The notes beneath the pieces were generated by a model, which was not told where the DNA came from, searched no databases, and was given only the letters and a program-made list of their open reading frames with translations. Positions 7,159 to 14,567 of a stretch of DNA of 64,000 nucleotides are shown one piece after another (the stretch's first letter is position 1; each line of letters opens with the position of its first letter). The translations under genes and the position numbers were made by a program. Location of the stretch: positions 496,001-560,000 of the forward strand of contig NZ_CP054839.1 in assembly GCF_018141105.1 (NCBI RefSeq), in the 5' to 3' direction. The stretch is from Saccharopolyspora erythraea (GTDB lineage: Bacteria > Actinomycetota > Actinomycetes > Mycobacteriales > Pseudonocardiaceae).

Positions 7159-8712
7159 TCAGGCGATCTCTTCGTCGGCGTCGTCTTCGCCTTCGAACTG
7201 GTCGATCTCTTCGAACCCGGACTCGGACGCGGTTTCGCCGCCGTCCGGGCCATCGGGGTCGTCGTGGTCGTCTTCGAGGGATTCGAAGTCGACGTCCATC
7301 CAGTGCGGTTCGTCCGAGCGCTCCTGCTGCTCGGGGCCGGTGGTGGCGGTGTCGCGGTGCAGCGGGATGACCTTCGCGCCCCGGTCGGTGCAGAAGGCCA
7401 CCAACTCGGCGATGTCGGCGTCGGTGACATACGGGGTGCGGCAGCGCAGCGGCTCGCGGCGGCCGTCCTTCTTCACGTAGGCCACGCCGGGCAGGAAGGC
7501 GGGGATCTTGTCGGCGAACGCGCCCATGTCACGCATGCCTTCCCCCAGGCACATGTCCACATACGACGCGGCATCCAGCCGCAGCGCGACCTTGGTCGGG
7601 AACAGGCCCCGCATGGGGATCACGTCCTTGGTCGGCTCCTGCGTGGCGCCCCAGACGCGGCCGTTGACCGCCCGGAACTGTGTGAGCGCGGTGGAGATCA
7701 GCGGCATGAACTCGCGGATGATGTCCTTGTCGCCGTAGGCGGTCAGCGCCGACAGTTCGTCGATGACCAGCACATCCAGCGGCGTCTCGGGGGACACGGT
7801 CGCGGTGCGGATGCCCCGGCGGCCCAGGTCGAGCTTGCGCTCGTTGAGCGTGTTCACGTACTTCTTCGTCAGCTCCAGGCCGTCCTTGATGTTGTCGGCG
7901 AACCGGTCACCGAACAGGGCGCGCCCGGCGCCGAACTCCATCCCGCCCTTGGGATCGACCACCCACAGCCGGACGTGGCCGGCCTGGATCAGCGGCGCCA
8001 GCCCCCGCAGCAGCGACCACAACCACGAGCCCTTACCCGCACCCGTCGCACCGCCGAACAGGATGTGCAGATCCCTCTTCAGCAGGTCGAACGCCAGGTC
8101 CTGGCCGTACTCGTCCCGGCCGATCACCACGTTGGTCAGGTCGACCTCCCCGGCCGCCTGGTGCAGCTCGGGCAACGGGATATGCATCTCGTCGAACGGC
8201 TCCCGGCGCTGGAAGTCCAGGGCGAGTTTGCCCGGCTTGACCAGCCGCACGTTGCCCACCCGCGCCTTGAAAGCGTTGGTCAGCCGCCCCAGCATCTTTT
8301 CGAAGTCTTCGGGCTCCTGACCGGTGGCCATGCGGATGAACAGGGTGTCCCACACCCACCGCGAGCGCACACCCACCAGCTTGGGCACCATCATCTGCCC
8401 GCGGTGGTCGCTGGTGACCAGGTTGCAGGAGAACATGGTCTTGGCCCACTGGCGCTGGTAGACCAGCCACCGTCTGAACCACGCCCGCAGCAGGCGCCCG
8501 GCGAAGCGGTCGAAGGTGGGCTTGTCCAGCAGCCACCACGACGCGCCGGCCACGACCGCGATCCCGGCGGCCATCAGGACCGTCTGGTAGCCGACCCAGA
8601 TCACGGCCGAGCCGAGCACCACCGTCGAGGACGACGAGCGCGGGTGCTTCACCACGAACCGGGCGCCGTCGCGGATCGGGCTTCTTTCGGTGTTCACGCG
8701 CGTGTCGGTCAC
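7159..8712 (-). CDS. TraB/FtsK-type conjugative DNA translocase
   Basis: This 517-residue protein has two membrane segments near residues 30-60 and then a P-loop ATPase of the FtsK/SpoIIIE class. Walker A is GATGAGKGS (221-229) and Walker B is VLVIDE (314-319), followed by a sensor-like GATQEP segment. The acidic tail (about 475-517) is unusual. In pSAM2-type elements one such hexameric pump moves double-stranded DNA from donor to recipient, recognising short clt repeats through a C-terminal winged helix. The GTG at 8712 follows GGGAG. A covarying hairpin lies just upstream. Confidence 0.95.
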   Translation of the reverse strand: MTDTRVNTERSPIRDGARFVVKHPRSSSSTVVLGSAVIWVGYQTVLMAAGIAVVAGASWWLLDKPTFDRFAGRLLRAWFRRWLVYQRQWAKTMFSCNLVTSDHRGQMMVPKLVGVRSRWVWDTLFIRMATGQEPEDFEKMLGRLTNAFKARVGNVRLVKPGKLALDFQRREPFDEMHIPLPELHQAAGEVDLTNVVIGRDEYGQDLAFDLLKRDLHILFGGATGAGKGSWLWSLLRGLAPLIQAGHVRLWVVDPKGGMEFGAGRALFGDRFADNIKDGLELTKKYVNTLNERKLDLGRRGIRTATVSPETPLDVLVIDELSALTAYGDKDIIREFMPLISTALTQFRAVNGRVWGATQEPTKDVIPMRGLFPTKVALRLDAASYVDMCLGEGMRDMGAFADKIPAFLPGVAYVKKDGRREPLRCRTPYVTDADIAELVAFCTDRGAKVIPLHRDTATTGPEQQERSDEPHWMDVDFESLEDDHDDPDGPDGGETASESGFEEIDQFEGEDDADEEIA

Positions 8713-8740
8713 GGCGAATCTCCCTTGTGTGCAAACGAAA

Positions 8741-8777
8741 GCGGGGCACCGAACCGTGGTGTGGTTCGATGCCCCGC
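8741..8777. repeat. Structured hairpin B (upstream of traB)
   Basis: The arms GCGGGGCACCGAACC and GGTTCGATGCCCCGC flank the loop GTGGTGT. This is a second copy of the hairpin at 4753 with a compensatory base pair. It lies between the stop of the gene at 8800 and the traB start. Confidence 0.75.
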
Positions 8778-8799
8778 CGAGTTACCTGTACGCCGGTGT

Positions 8800-8985
8800 T
8801 CAGCTCCGGCGCTTGACCATCTCCAGGTGCGCGACCAGATCGCCCACCGAGTTCCTGAGCTTGTTCAGCGAGGTCCCCATTCCCTTCGGGACCCCGAGCT
8901 GGCGCAGCGTGCCCGACAGCGACACCATCCCGCTGTCGACCTTGCGCACCACGCCGTGCACCTCATCGCTGTTTCGAAACTTCAC
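8800..8985 (-). CDS. Small hypothetical protein, AICE transfer operon
   Basis: The protein has 61 residues, is probably helical (GTLRQLGVPKGMGTSLNKL) and has no recognised domain. The GTG start overlaps the stop of the preceding gene as GTGA, so translation is probably coupled. It precedes hairpin B and traB. Confidence 0.6.
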   Translation of the reverse strand: MKFRNSDEVHGVVRKVDSGMVSLSGTLRQLGVPKGMGTSLNKLRNSVGDLVAHLEMVKRRS

Positions 8986-9221
8986 TTCGGATATCCCTTC
9001 GCCACGCTCGGTCCGCCCTTCTTACCGATGTCAGCCCGCACAGCCGACAACGCCGCCCGAACCTTGGCCGCCAAGTCCTCGGCGTGGTCCAGATCCCGCT
9101 TTTCCACCACGGAATCCGCCAGAAACTCCACCGCGTCCAGGCTCTTGTCCAGATCATCGATGCATCCGGCGATCTTGTGCAGCCTTTCGACCGCCTTGGT
9201 GTTCTTGTTCACCAACGGCAT
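8982..9221 (-). CDS. Small helical hypothetical protein
   Basis: The protein has 79 residues and is mostly charged helix (IDDLDKSLDAVEFLADSVVE), suggesting a coiled coil. The ATG at 9221 follows AAGGTGG. Its end overlaps the start of the next gene by 4 bp. Composition and overlap support a real gene; the function is unknown. Confidence 0.65.
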   Translation of the reverse strand: MPLVNKNTKAVERLHKIAGCIDDLDKSLDAVEFLADSVVEKRDLDHAEDLAAKVRAALSAVRADIGKKGGPSVAKGYPK

Positions 9222-9245
9222 CTAGCAATCCACCTTCCTTGTTCG

Positions 9246-9419
9246 TTACTCGCTTGCCTCATCGATAGCGGCAGCCAACCGGCGCTGGCTGTCCTCTATC
9301 TCCGCGATCAGTCTGGAAAACAATCCCTCCCATCCCAGCGTGGAAAACTTCTGATTCAGCCCGCCGATTCCGGTCAGAATGCGCGCGGGGTGATCGATCT
9401 CGGTTCGCGGGTCAGTCAT
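9246..9419 (-). CDS. 57-residue hypothetical protein
   Basis: The product begins MTDPRTEIDH and ends IDEASE. Its start overlaps the end of the upstream zinc-ribbon gene by 8 bp, and it continues the chain of overlapping small genes leading to traB. No domain is recognised. The C-terminal half is an amphipathic helix. Confidence 0.6.
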   Translation of the reverse strand: MTDPRTEIDHPARILTGIGGLNQKFSTLGWEGLFSRLIAEIEDSQRRLAAAIDEASE

Positions 9420-9918
9420 TCGGTCGCTCCCTCGAACGAAGAATCAGCTCCCGCACCGAGCGCGCGGCACGATCGAGAGCGCGAGCGGACCCGACCGCTT
9501 CCTCTTGGGCGTCCCAGACCCGCCGAGAGCGCGGGACCGACATCGCCTCCACCGCGCCGATGTAGCGCGCCACCTCATCCAGGATCTGACCCGAGATCAC
9601 CAGCAGGTCCCGATCCGACTGACGAGCCAACCGGACCCCGAAGCCCCGGCACGACCGGCATGGCTTCGTCACGGCGCCGCGATGCTGCCGGCACTGCTCC
9701 AGTGCGAGGTCAGCCGCGACCCGGGCTCGCTGTGCGATGACCACCCGCACCGGCGTGTTCTCGCACCAGTAACACCGCCCCGACAAAGGCAACTCCCGGA
9801 CCCACTCCCGACAGTTCGGACACCGCTGCCGGAAGTTCACGGCCTCCGGATCACACGTCGGGTGATACCGACGGCCGGGAAGCCGCATCTCCTTTCGGCA
9901 CTTCGCGCATTTCGCCAC
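9412..9918 (-). CDS. Cysteine-rich (zinc-ribbon) protein
   Basis: The protein has 168 residues. Several CxxC pairs (CAKC, CPNC, CYWC, CRSC) at both ends of the N-terminal half suggest two zinc ribbons, followed by a helical Arg-rich tail. I place the start at the GTG at 9918 because GGGGG precedes it at 6 bp; an upstream GTG at 9933 has poor spacing. Zinc-ribbon proteins of this sort are common near tra in actinomycete elements. A DNA-binding role is likely but not proven. Confidence 0.7.
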   Translation of the reverse strand: MAKCAKCRKEMRLPGRRYHPTCDPEAVNFRQRCPNCREWVRELPLSGRCYWCENTPVRVVIAQRARVAADLALEQCRQHRGAVTKPCRSCRGFGVRLARQSDRDLLVISGQILDEVARYIGAVEAMSVPRSRRVWDAQEEAVGSARALDRAARSVRELILRSRERPND

Positions 9919-9936
9919 AGCCAACCCCCTCACTCC

Positions 9937-9984
9937 CTACGGCTTGCCGAGGCAGCCGGAACCGTGAAATCCGACACCGTCCAC
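9937..9984 (-). CDS. Possible 15-residue peptide
   Basis: A GTG at 9984 follows AGGAGG with 8-bp spacing and opens a 15-codon frame ending CLGKP. The ribosome site is better than that of many real genes here, so this may be a leader or coupling peptide between the genes at 9990 and 9412. It could also be chance. Confidence 0.35.
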   Translation of the reverse strand: MDGVGFHGSGCLGKP

Positions 9985-9989
9985 TGTGC

Positions 9990-10091
9990 TCACCTCCTGC
10001 CGAAGAATCCGGACTTCTTGCAGTGCTCGTCCCGCGAGTGCGGGTACAGCCACCGGTCGCAGTGACACGCCGGGCAATACGCCAACGACAT
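9990..10091 (-). CDS. 33-residue Cys/His-rich zinc-finger peptide
   Basis: The peptide MSLAYCPACHCDRWLYPHSR continues to GFFGRR and carries CxxCxC plus a later His and Cys, enough to bind one zinc. The ATG at 10091 follows AAAGGGG at 6 bp. Very small cysteine-rich proteins are typical of this position in Streptomyces plasmids and AICEs. It would head the transcript that runs to traB. Confidence 0.6.
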   Translation of the reverse strand: MSLAYCPACHCDRWLYPHSRDEHCKKSGFFGRR

Positions 10092-10123
10092 ACGAAACCC
10101 CTTTCCTTGTGGAACGCCATAAA

Positions 10124-10164
10124 AGCCCCCGGAAACGGCCGTCGTAACGGTCGGGCCGGGGGCT
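10124..10164 (-). terminator. Intrinsic terminator (minus strand)
   Basis: The arms AGCCCCCGG and CCGGGGGCT enclose a 23-nt loop. On the minus strand the hairpin is followed by TTTTATGG. It would end the transcript of the SCO3933-type gene before the small-gene operon. Confidence 0.65.
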
Positions 10165-10177
10165 AATACGGCCTCCA

Positions 10178-10191
10178 GTGCGAATTCGCAC
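10178..10191. promoter_or_regulatory. 14-bp perfect palindrome
   Basis: GTGCGAATTCGCAC lies between the terminator and the SCO3933-type gene, upstream of the transfer operon. It is a plausible operator, but no binding protein can be assigned. Confidence 0.4.
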
Positions 10192-10295
10192 CGGAAAAAG
10201 GCATAGCTCGGCCCACTATGGATTTCTCAAAGAACAAGCAGCAGAAATGCTTAGAAAGAAAGAGAAGAGGTCAGATGACCGTTACGGGAGGTCGA

Positions 10296-10637
10296 TCAAC
10301 CGGCGAGCTTGATCCCGGTCGCCTTCAGGCTCACACCGGACCCCCGCTCGTTCTGCCACTGCGAGATGCGCGGGTTGATCAGCTCCACGAGCACGCCCTC
10401 GTCGAACTCGTCCTCCGGCGCGGTCTCCAGCGTCACCTTGGCCTCGAAGCCCTTCGGGGCCGGGCGGCCGTCCTGCGGGCGGGCCTTCACGAACAGCGAC
10501 ACCACGTGCAGGGTCGCGCCGTGGAAGTCGGTCTGGATCTCTTCCTGGCCCTTGTCGTTGGTGTACATCTTCACCGTCGGGGCCTCCGAGACCCGCAGCT
10601 TGTAGCCCTCCAACTGCACCGGCACGTTCTTCAGCAT
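10296..10637 (-). CDS. SCO3933-family regulatory protein
   Basis: The protein has 113 residues and begins MLKNVPVQLEGYKLRVSEAP, the N-terminus typical of the SCO3933 family found in streptomycete plasmids and AICEs. The start at 10637 is chosen because GGAG lies 6 bp upstream; the longer reading from 10715 would run through the operator region. It is transcribed divergently from the Kor-like gene, with four CTATGTC sites between them, so the repressor probably controls it. Family members are described as regulators, but their biochemical role is not settled. Confidence 0.8.
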   Translation of the reverse strand: MLKNVPVQLEGYKLRVSEAPTVKMYTNDKGQEEIQTDFHGATLHVVSLFVKARPQDGRPAPKGFEAKVTLETAPEDEFDEGVLVELINPRISQWQNERGSGVSLKATGIKLAG

Positions 10638-10667
10638 CAGCTTCTCCGTTGTCTGTCCTGTGTTGCT

Positions 10668-10731
10668 GACATAGACCAGACTATGTCGATCTATGTCGGT
10701 TGGCAAGTGCTCCATCCGGGTGATCTATGTC
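10668..10731. promoter_or_regulatory. Operator cluster of four CTATGTC sites
   Basis: GACATAG (10668, inverted) and CTATGTC at 10681, 10691 and 10725 lie between divergent genes. Three copies are followed by G. They are likely binding sites for the adjacent GntR-type repressor, analogous to KorSA sites in pSAM2. TTGGCA (10700) and TTAGACT near 10748 may form the promoter of the repressor gene. Confidence 0.7.
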
Positions 10732-10760
10732 GGACTGGGTCAGACGGTTAGACTCACCGC

Positions 10761-11096
10761 ATGGAGCAATCGAACCTCGGGCTAGCCGCATACCAACGCG
10801 TCGTGGAGTCGATCAAGCACGAGATCCGTACCGGCTCGCTCGCACCGGGCGAGCGCTTGCCGGGAAACCGGGCGGTGGCGGAGCAGTACGACGTCGCGCT
10901 TGGTACCGCCCAGAAGGCACTTCGTGCGCTCCAGGACCAAGGCTGGCTGACCTCGACTCCTTCGGTGGGAGTATTCGTCAGCAACGAGGTTCCGTCCGAA
11001 GAGGACGGCGTAGACGTGCCCAAGGTCCTCGCTGCGCTGAAGTCGGAACTCGCCGAGCTTGCGAAGCGCGTGGAAGACCTTGAGCGACGGTCGTAG
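10761..11096 (+). CDS. GntR-family transcriptional repressor (KorSA-like)
   Basis: The protein has 111 residues: a GntR winged helix (about 8-75, with LPGNRAVAEQYDVALGTAQK as the recognition segment) and a short coiled-coil tail with no effector domain, the size usual for Kor repressors. In pSAM2, KorSA shuts off its own gene and pra to keep the element integrated. No Shine-Dalgarno sequence precedes the ATG, and TTAGACT lies just upstream, so the mRNA is probably leaderless. CTATGTC operators overlap the promoter, which suggests autoregulation. Confidence 0.88.
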   Translation: MEQSNLGLAAYQRVVESIKHEIRTGSLAPGERLPGNRAVAEQYDVALGTAQKALRALQDQGWLTSTPSVGVFVSNEVPSEEDGVDVPKVLAALKSELAELAKRVEDLERRS

Positions 11097-11158
11097 TGCG
11101 TCGTCGCGTCTGTTCCTGCCATGACTCAAGAACACACCAGCCGACGCGACGCCGACAG

Positions 11159-11189
11159 GTGAGTCAGGGGTGAGTCAGGGGGGACTCAC
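11159..11189. promoter_or_regulatory. GTGAGTC repeat operator
   Basis: GTGAGTCAGGGG occurs twice in tandem (11159 and 11170), followed by the inverted copy GACTCAC (11183-11189), which makes a palindrome with the second copy. It lies 42 bp before the HTH-TPR gene and probably controls it. Confidence 0.55.
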
Positions 11190-11230
11190 CCCCCGACGAA
11201 TCGACGAACGTAGGACAGCACAGGGGAGTT

Positions 11231-12352
11231 ATGTCTGAGGCGCTTAGCCCTGGCCCGATCGAGCAAGCACGGGAAGCGCGAGGGTGGAGCAAAGCCGAGG
11301 TGCGCCGGCGCCTCCACCGCGCACGTCTTGCCCGGGGGATCAGGCCGCCGTCTGAGGCGAGCCTGAAGAGAATGTACATCGAGTGGGAAAGCGGTAGAAC
11401 ACAAGTTGCCGACTGGCAGGATGAGTTTTGCGAAGTATTCGAACTACCCCCGCAAGCGTTGGGATTTGTAACCCAAGAGCCCGAAAGCGATTTAGCCACC
11501 GAAATTGAACAGCTTGAAGTGGTTCGAATTGACCGCGAAATTGTCGACCTCTTCGAAATGCAAACAGATCACTTCCGCGCAATGGACCGCAAGATGGGAG
11601 CGGCAATCATCCCACAAACTGTTGCCCACGTGGAACATATGAGAGAAGTGCTCCGCAACTCGATGGGGGGCATGCATCACGATGCAGCCGCGCTTGCACT
11701 TGCTGAAGGTGCTGCGCTTGCCGGGTGGCAACAGTTAGACAGTGGGAACATTCGGGAATCCTGGGCCATGCACAGTCTTGCCAAGTCGGCAGCAAAAGAG
11801 GGCGATAATCCCGCGATTCTTGCGCATGTGACAGTGCAGCAAGCCTACGCATTACTAGATGCCAACCGTACGGCGGAAGCCTTAGAGCTAGCTAAGCAGG
11901 GACGCGCTCACACTAACGAAGCAAAGTATCCGCCACGACTCCGAGCCTGGCTACTCGCCGCAGAGGCAGAATTTCATGCAGCCTGCGGTGCAACGACTGA
12001 ATGCAAGCGATTACTCGATAATGCTGCTGCGATCCTTCCAGAGGGCGATAACGATCCTGATCTACCCTTTTTGTTCCTGAATCAGGTTCACCTTGCTAGG
12101 TGGCGTGGTAGCTCGCTCGCTCGCCTTGGCGACCAGGAAGCGGTCAACGACCTAACTGCCGCACTAGCGGACCTACCTGCGCAATCAACGGGTCGAGCCG
12201 AAGCAGGCCTGCGAGTAGATCTTGCTATAGCCCTCAGTGCACGAGGCGAACAAACTGAAGCAAAGGCGCAGGCGAACCGTGCATCAGAATTGGCGCAGCG
12301 TTCACGGTCCGCCCGACAGCGCGCACGAATCAATAGACTACTTATCGGCTAA
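11231..12352 (+). CDS. HTH and TPR-type regulator of the AICE
   Basis: The protein has 373 residues. A helix-turn-helix resembling the Cro/XRE type (about 8-75, WSKAEVRRRLHRARLARG) is followed by TPR-like helical repeats (about 130-370). Such NsdA/Pra-like regulators are found beside the Kor repressor and a Nudix gene in other AICEs and may activate excision and replication. The ATG follows AGGGGAGTT. The GC content is clearly lower than that of its neighbours, suggesting a different origin. The ends of this gene and the convergent Nudix gene overlap by 15 bp. Confidence 0.8.
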   Translation: MSEALSPGPIEQAREARGWSKAEVRRRLHRARLARGIRPPSEASLKRMYIEWESGRTQVADWQDEFCEVFELPPQALGFVTQEPESDLATEIEQLEVVRIDREIVDLFEMQTDHFRAMDRKMGAAIIPQTVAHVEHMREVLRNSMGGMHHDAAALALAEGAALAGWQQLDSGNIRESWAMHSLAKSAAKEGDNPAILAHVTVQQAYALLDANRTAEALELAKQGRAHTNEAKYPPRLRAWLLAAEAEFHAACGATTECKRLLDNAAAILPEGDNDPDLPFLFLNQVHLARWRGSSLARLGDQEAVNDLTAALADLPAQSTGRAEAGLRVDLAIALSARGEQTEAKAQANRASELAQRSRSARQRARINRLLIG

Positions 12353-12904
12353 CTCGGGTCCGCTAATCGAAAGTAGGTGAAGCAGTGCGACTAGTGTTCC
12401 GGAATTGGAGATCTGTCCCGACTGGATAAGCTCAGGAATCTGGGTGCGCGAGACCCACCTGAACTTTCCCTCATTTAGCTCCTCTGGCTCCGACACCAGG
12501 GTTATGTCCTGAGCAAGATAGACATGATTCGGGTTTCGCAGCATGCCGACGGCAGGTTCGAAAGTTATCAGGTGCTTGATGGATTCCGCACGATACCCGG
12601 TCTCTTCGGTAATCTCACGCCGGACCGTGTCGATTGGCTCTTCACCGGGGTCAATAATTCCACCCGGGAGTTCCCAATTCCAAATGTTCGGAGCGAACCT
12701 GTGGCGCCACGAAAGGAGGACACTGCTTCTCTCGTTATCAAGCACTACTGCCATCGCAACCGGCGGAAACCAAACCGTGTGGTGTTCAAACCGTTCTCCC
12801 GATGGCACAGAGATGTCGGCCAGTCCTACGCGAACCCAGTCGCTTTCGTAAACTAGCCGTTCTCCGTGGGTGACCCACGCTCCATTTTCACTCGCTGCGT
12901 CCAT
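12338..12904 (-). CDS. Nudix hydrolase
   Basis: This 188-residue protein carries a complete Nudix box, GGIIDPGEEPIDTV followed by RREITEETGY. The fold hydrolyses a nucleoside diphosphate linked to another group, and the substrate is unknown. Nudix genes next to Kor and Pra-type regulators are a recurring feature of pMEA/pSE-type AICEs, where a signalling role has been proposed. The ATG at 12904 lies within the end of the upstream gene (overlap 52 bp). Confidence 0.9.
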   Translation of the reverse strand: MDAASENGAWVTHGERLVYESDWVRVGLADISVPSGERFEHHTVWFPPVAMAVVLDNERSSVLLSWRHRFAPNIWNWELPGGIIDPGEEPIDTVRREITEETGYRAESIKHLITFEPAVGMLRNPNHVYLAQDITLVSEPEELNEGKFRWVSRTQIPELIQSGQISNSGTLVALLHLLSISGPELADK

Positions 12905-13155
12905 GTCTCCACCTTACGGTAATCGGAACAAATAGGGGATACTGCGGTCGGGGACTGCTTGGCGGGTGCCCCTTCGACGATTGACTGTGTGGGGTGCTCA
13001 CCGCGAAGCACCGCGGCTAGCTCGATCAATCGATCGGCGAGACGCTCCCGCTGTTCTTGGGTGTAACGCCCGCCGCCCAGCTCGAACGCTGCCTCGTCCA
13101 ACTCCCATTGCGCCGCGCGCGCTAGGACTGCAAGTGCTTGCCGATGCGACCCCAT
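12853..13155 (-). CDS. Hypothetical protein upstream of the Nudix gene
   Basis: This 100-residue frame has an N-terminal half of helices (ALAVLARAAQWELDEAAFEL) and a Ser/Thr/Pro tail that overlaps the Nudix start. No family is recognised. The long overlap and the coding-like N-terminus support translation, but the true stop or start relation is uncertain. Confidence 0.5.
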   Translation of the reverse strand: MGSHRQALAVLARAAQWELDEAAFELGGGRYTQEQRERLADRLIELAAVLRGEHPTQSIVEGAPAKQSPTAVSPICSDYRKVETWTQRVKMERGSPTENG

Positions 13156-13252
13156 GACTCCTCCAACAAGGCAAACGAGGCAATCAGGGTATTACGTGTG
13201 GTTCGAGGCAAGCAAGGCAGCGACGCTCGTTCGGGGCACCGAGTATGGCGGT

Positions 13253-13459
13253 GTGACCGACGCCGACCCACCGTTGATCACGAGCACCGAGCTCGCAAAC
13301 AAGCTCGGCCTGTCTCGGCGAACGATCTCGCTCTATGCAAAGCGAGGTCTGATCACACCCGCCCTGATCACTCCAGGCGGGCAGTACCGATGGGTCCATG
13401 ACGACGTCGTCGCCGAGATGCGCAAGCTCGCCGAGGAACGCCGCCAGGAGCGCGAGTAG
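13253..13459 (+). CDS. BldC/MerR-like small DNA-binding protein
   Basis: From the GTG at 13253 the product has 68 residues, the size of BldC, with the MerR-type helix ITSTELANKLGLSRRTISLY and a wing GGQYRWVHDDVVAEM. An in-frame ATG at 13154 would add 33 residues and overlap the divergent start, so I prefer the shorter form. It may be a second recombination directionality factor or a transcriptional regulator of the element. Confidence 0.72.
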   Translation: MTDADPPLITSTELANKLGLSRRTISLYAKRGLITPALITPGGQYRWVHDDVVAEMRKLAEERRQERE

Positions 13460-13540
13460 CTAAGGCAACAACATGAAGGCCGAGACATGCGCAGGCCGCA
13501 CCACGGAAAAGTGCCGATAGTCCAGACCCAGACCACCTGT

Positions 13541-13800
13541 GACCTGCGTGTCCAGAGTTTCTTTACTTCATCAAGGGCGGCCCCTGCGGGGCCGCCTGCC
13601 TGCTGTATGCGAGCCAGGGTGCCGGCACCCGTCCTGTATGCGAGCCCCGGCCAAGCCGGGACCGCCCTACGCTCCGCTCCGGCGGCCCGGCGGCCGGGGC
13701 GCGAGCGGAACGGGTGCCGGCACCCTGGCGCGAGCGGAAGGCAGGCAGCCAGGAGTCGCGCAGGGGCCGCAGTCGAAGCGAAGCTCTGGACACGCAGGTC
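13541..13800. repeat. 260-nt nested inverted repeat (candidate single-strand origin)
   Basis: Five successive arm pairs share one centre near 13670: 13541-13557 with 13784-13800 (17 bp perfect), 13579-13587 with 13760-13768, 13594-13600 with 13740-13746, 13614-13630 with 13712-13728 (17 bp, containing GGGTGCCGGCACCC) and 13644-13652 with 13692-13700. There is no convincing gene from 13460 to 14021. A single-stranded copy would fold into one long hairpin, as expected for a minus-strand (sso) origin of a rolling-circle element. A structured RNA is the alternative. Confidence 0.8.
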
Positions 13801-14021
13801 TAGGAGGACGAGGGCCAGGACGAGGAGCTGCACCAGGAGGAAGGCGACCCCGCGGGTTCGGTCGCGATGTCAGCCACCGGTCGAGGAGCCTCCCGGGCAG
13901 GTTCAAAGGGCGGTGCTGGGCACGCTGAGAGCCGTACCCGGCTTGCCAGTTCCTACTGGCATACCAGCGTTCCAGCGGCGAACGAACTTGCCTGGCTGTG
14001 GTCCGTTGTAGGTTGACGATC

Positions 14022-14567
14022 ATGACGGGTCAGCTTCAGTGGATTGGCAACCTAATCACAGCGGTAGCGACAATCTCGGGTGTCCTCATCGGGCAAGCCC
14101 TCGCACGGCGTACCGAGAGAACCAAGGCGCGTCGGGAAGACGCCACCCGATGGCTTCAAGACCGAAGGGAAGCGTACGCCGAGTTCTTAGCAGCGGTGTG
14201 GCCGATGCGCGGAGTTTCTACCTACGCTGGCATCTGCGAACTCGGCGATCCCCACCATCCCACGATCGACCAGCGCCGGCTGGATGTCGCAACCAAACAC
14301 GAGCTGATCTACTTGATCGCACCCGCAGACGTCATCAAGCAAGCCGACCGAGTCCGAGGCGCACTATTTGAGCTATTCGAAGACTCGCACTCCAAGTTCG
14401 ATGCTGTAGGCGTCATCGACCCTGGCACTGTCACCACAGGAGGCCACGACAACCAGTGGCCATTGATCGAGGCTGTGTTCGAAGCTGCGATTGCCTTCCG
14501 CGAAGCGGCTCGGCGTGACCTAGGGATCGAGGCAGAGCCTGCGGAGGCTGCTGAGGTAACCAAGTAG
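14022..14567 (+). CDS. Membrane-anchored hypothetical protein at the element end
   Basis: The protein has 181 residues. One N-terminal hydrophobic helix (about 6-26, LITAVATISGVLIGQALA) is followed by a basic, helical cytoplasmic domain (RRTERTKARREDATRWLQD). The ATG at 14022 has no Shine-Dalgarno sequence, but TAGGTT lies 7 bp before it, fitting a leaderless promoter. It is the last gene inside attR, a place often taken by cargo genes. Its fold resembles membrane-tethered accessory proteins, without a family match. Confidence 0.7.
   Translation: MTGQLQWIGNLITAVATISGVLIGQALARRTERTKARREDATRWLQDRREAYAEFLAAVWPMRGVSTYAGICELGDPHHPTIDQRRLDVATKHELIYLIAPADVIKQADRVRGALFELFEDSHSKFDAVGVIDPGTVTTGGHDNQWPLIEAVFEAAIAFREAARRDLGIEAEPAEAAEVTK

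Noticed and set aside
7264-9225. A 653-residue frame antisense to traB
   Set aside because: It is a shadow frame; the Walker motifs are on the other strand.
13541-13800. MITE or insertion sequence
   Set aside because: The 17-bp terminal inverted repeats fit, but there is no target-site duplication at the flanks and the nested inner arms fit one hairpin better.
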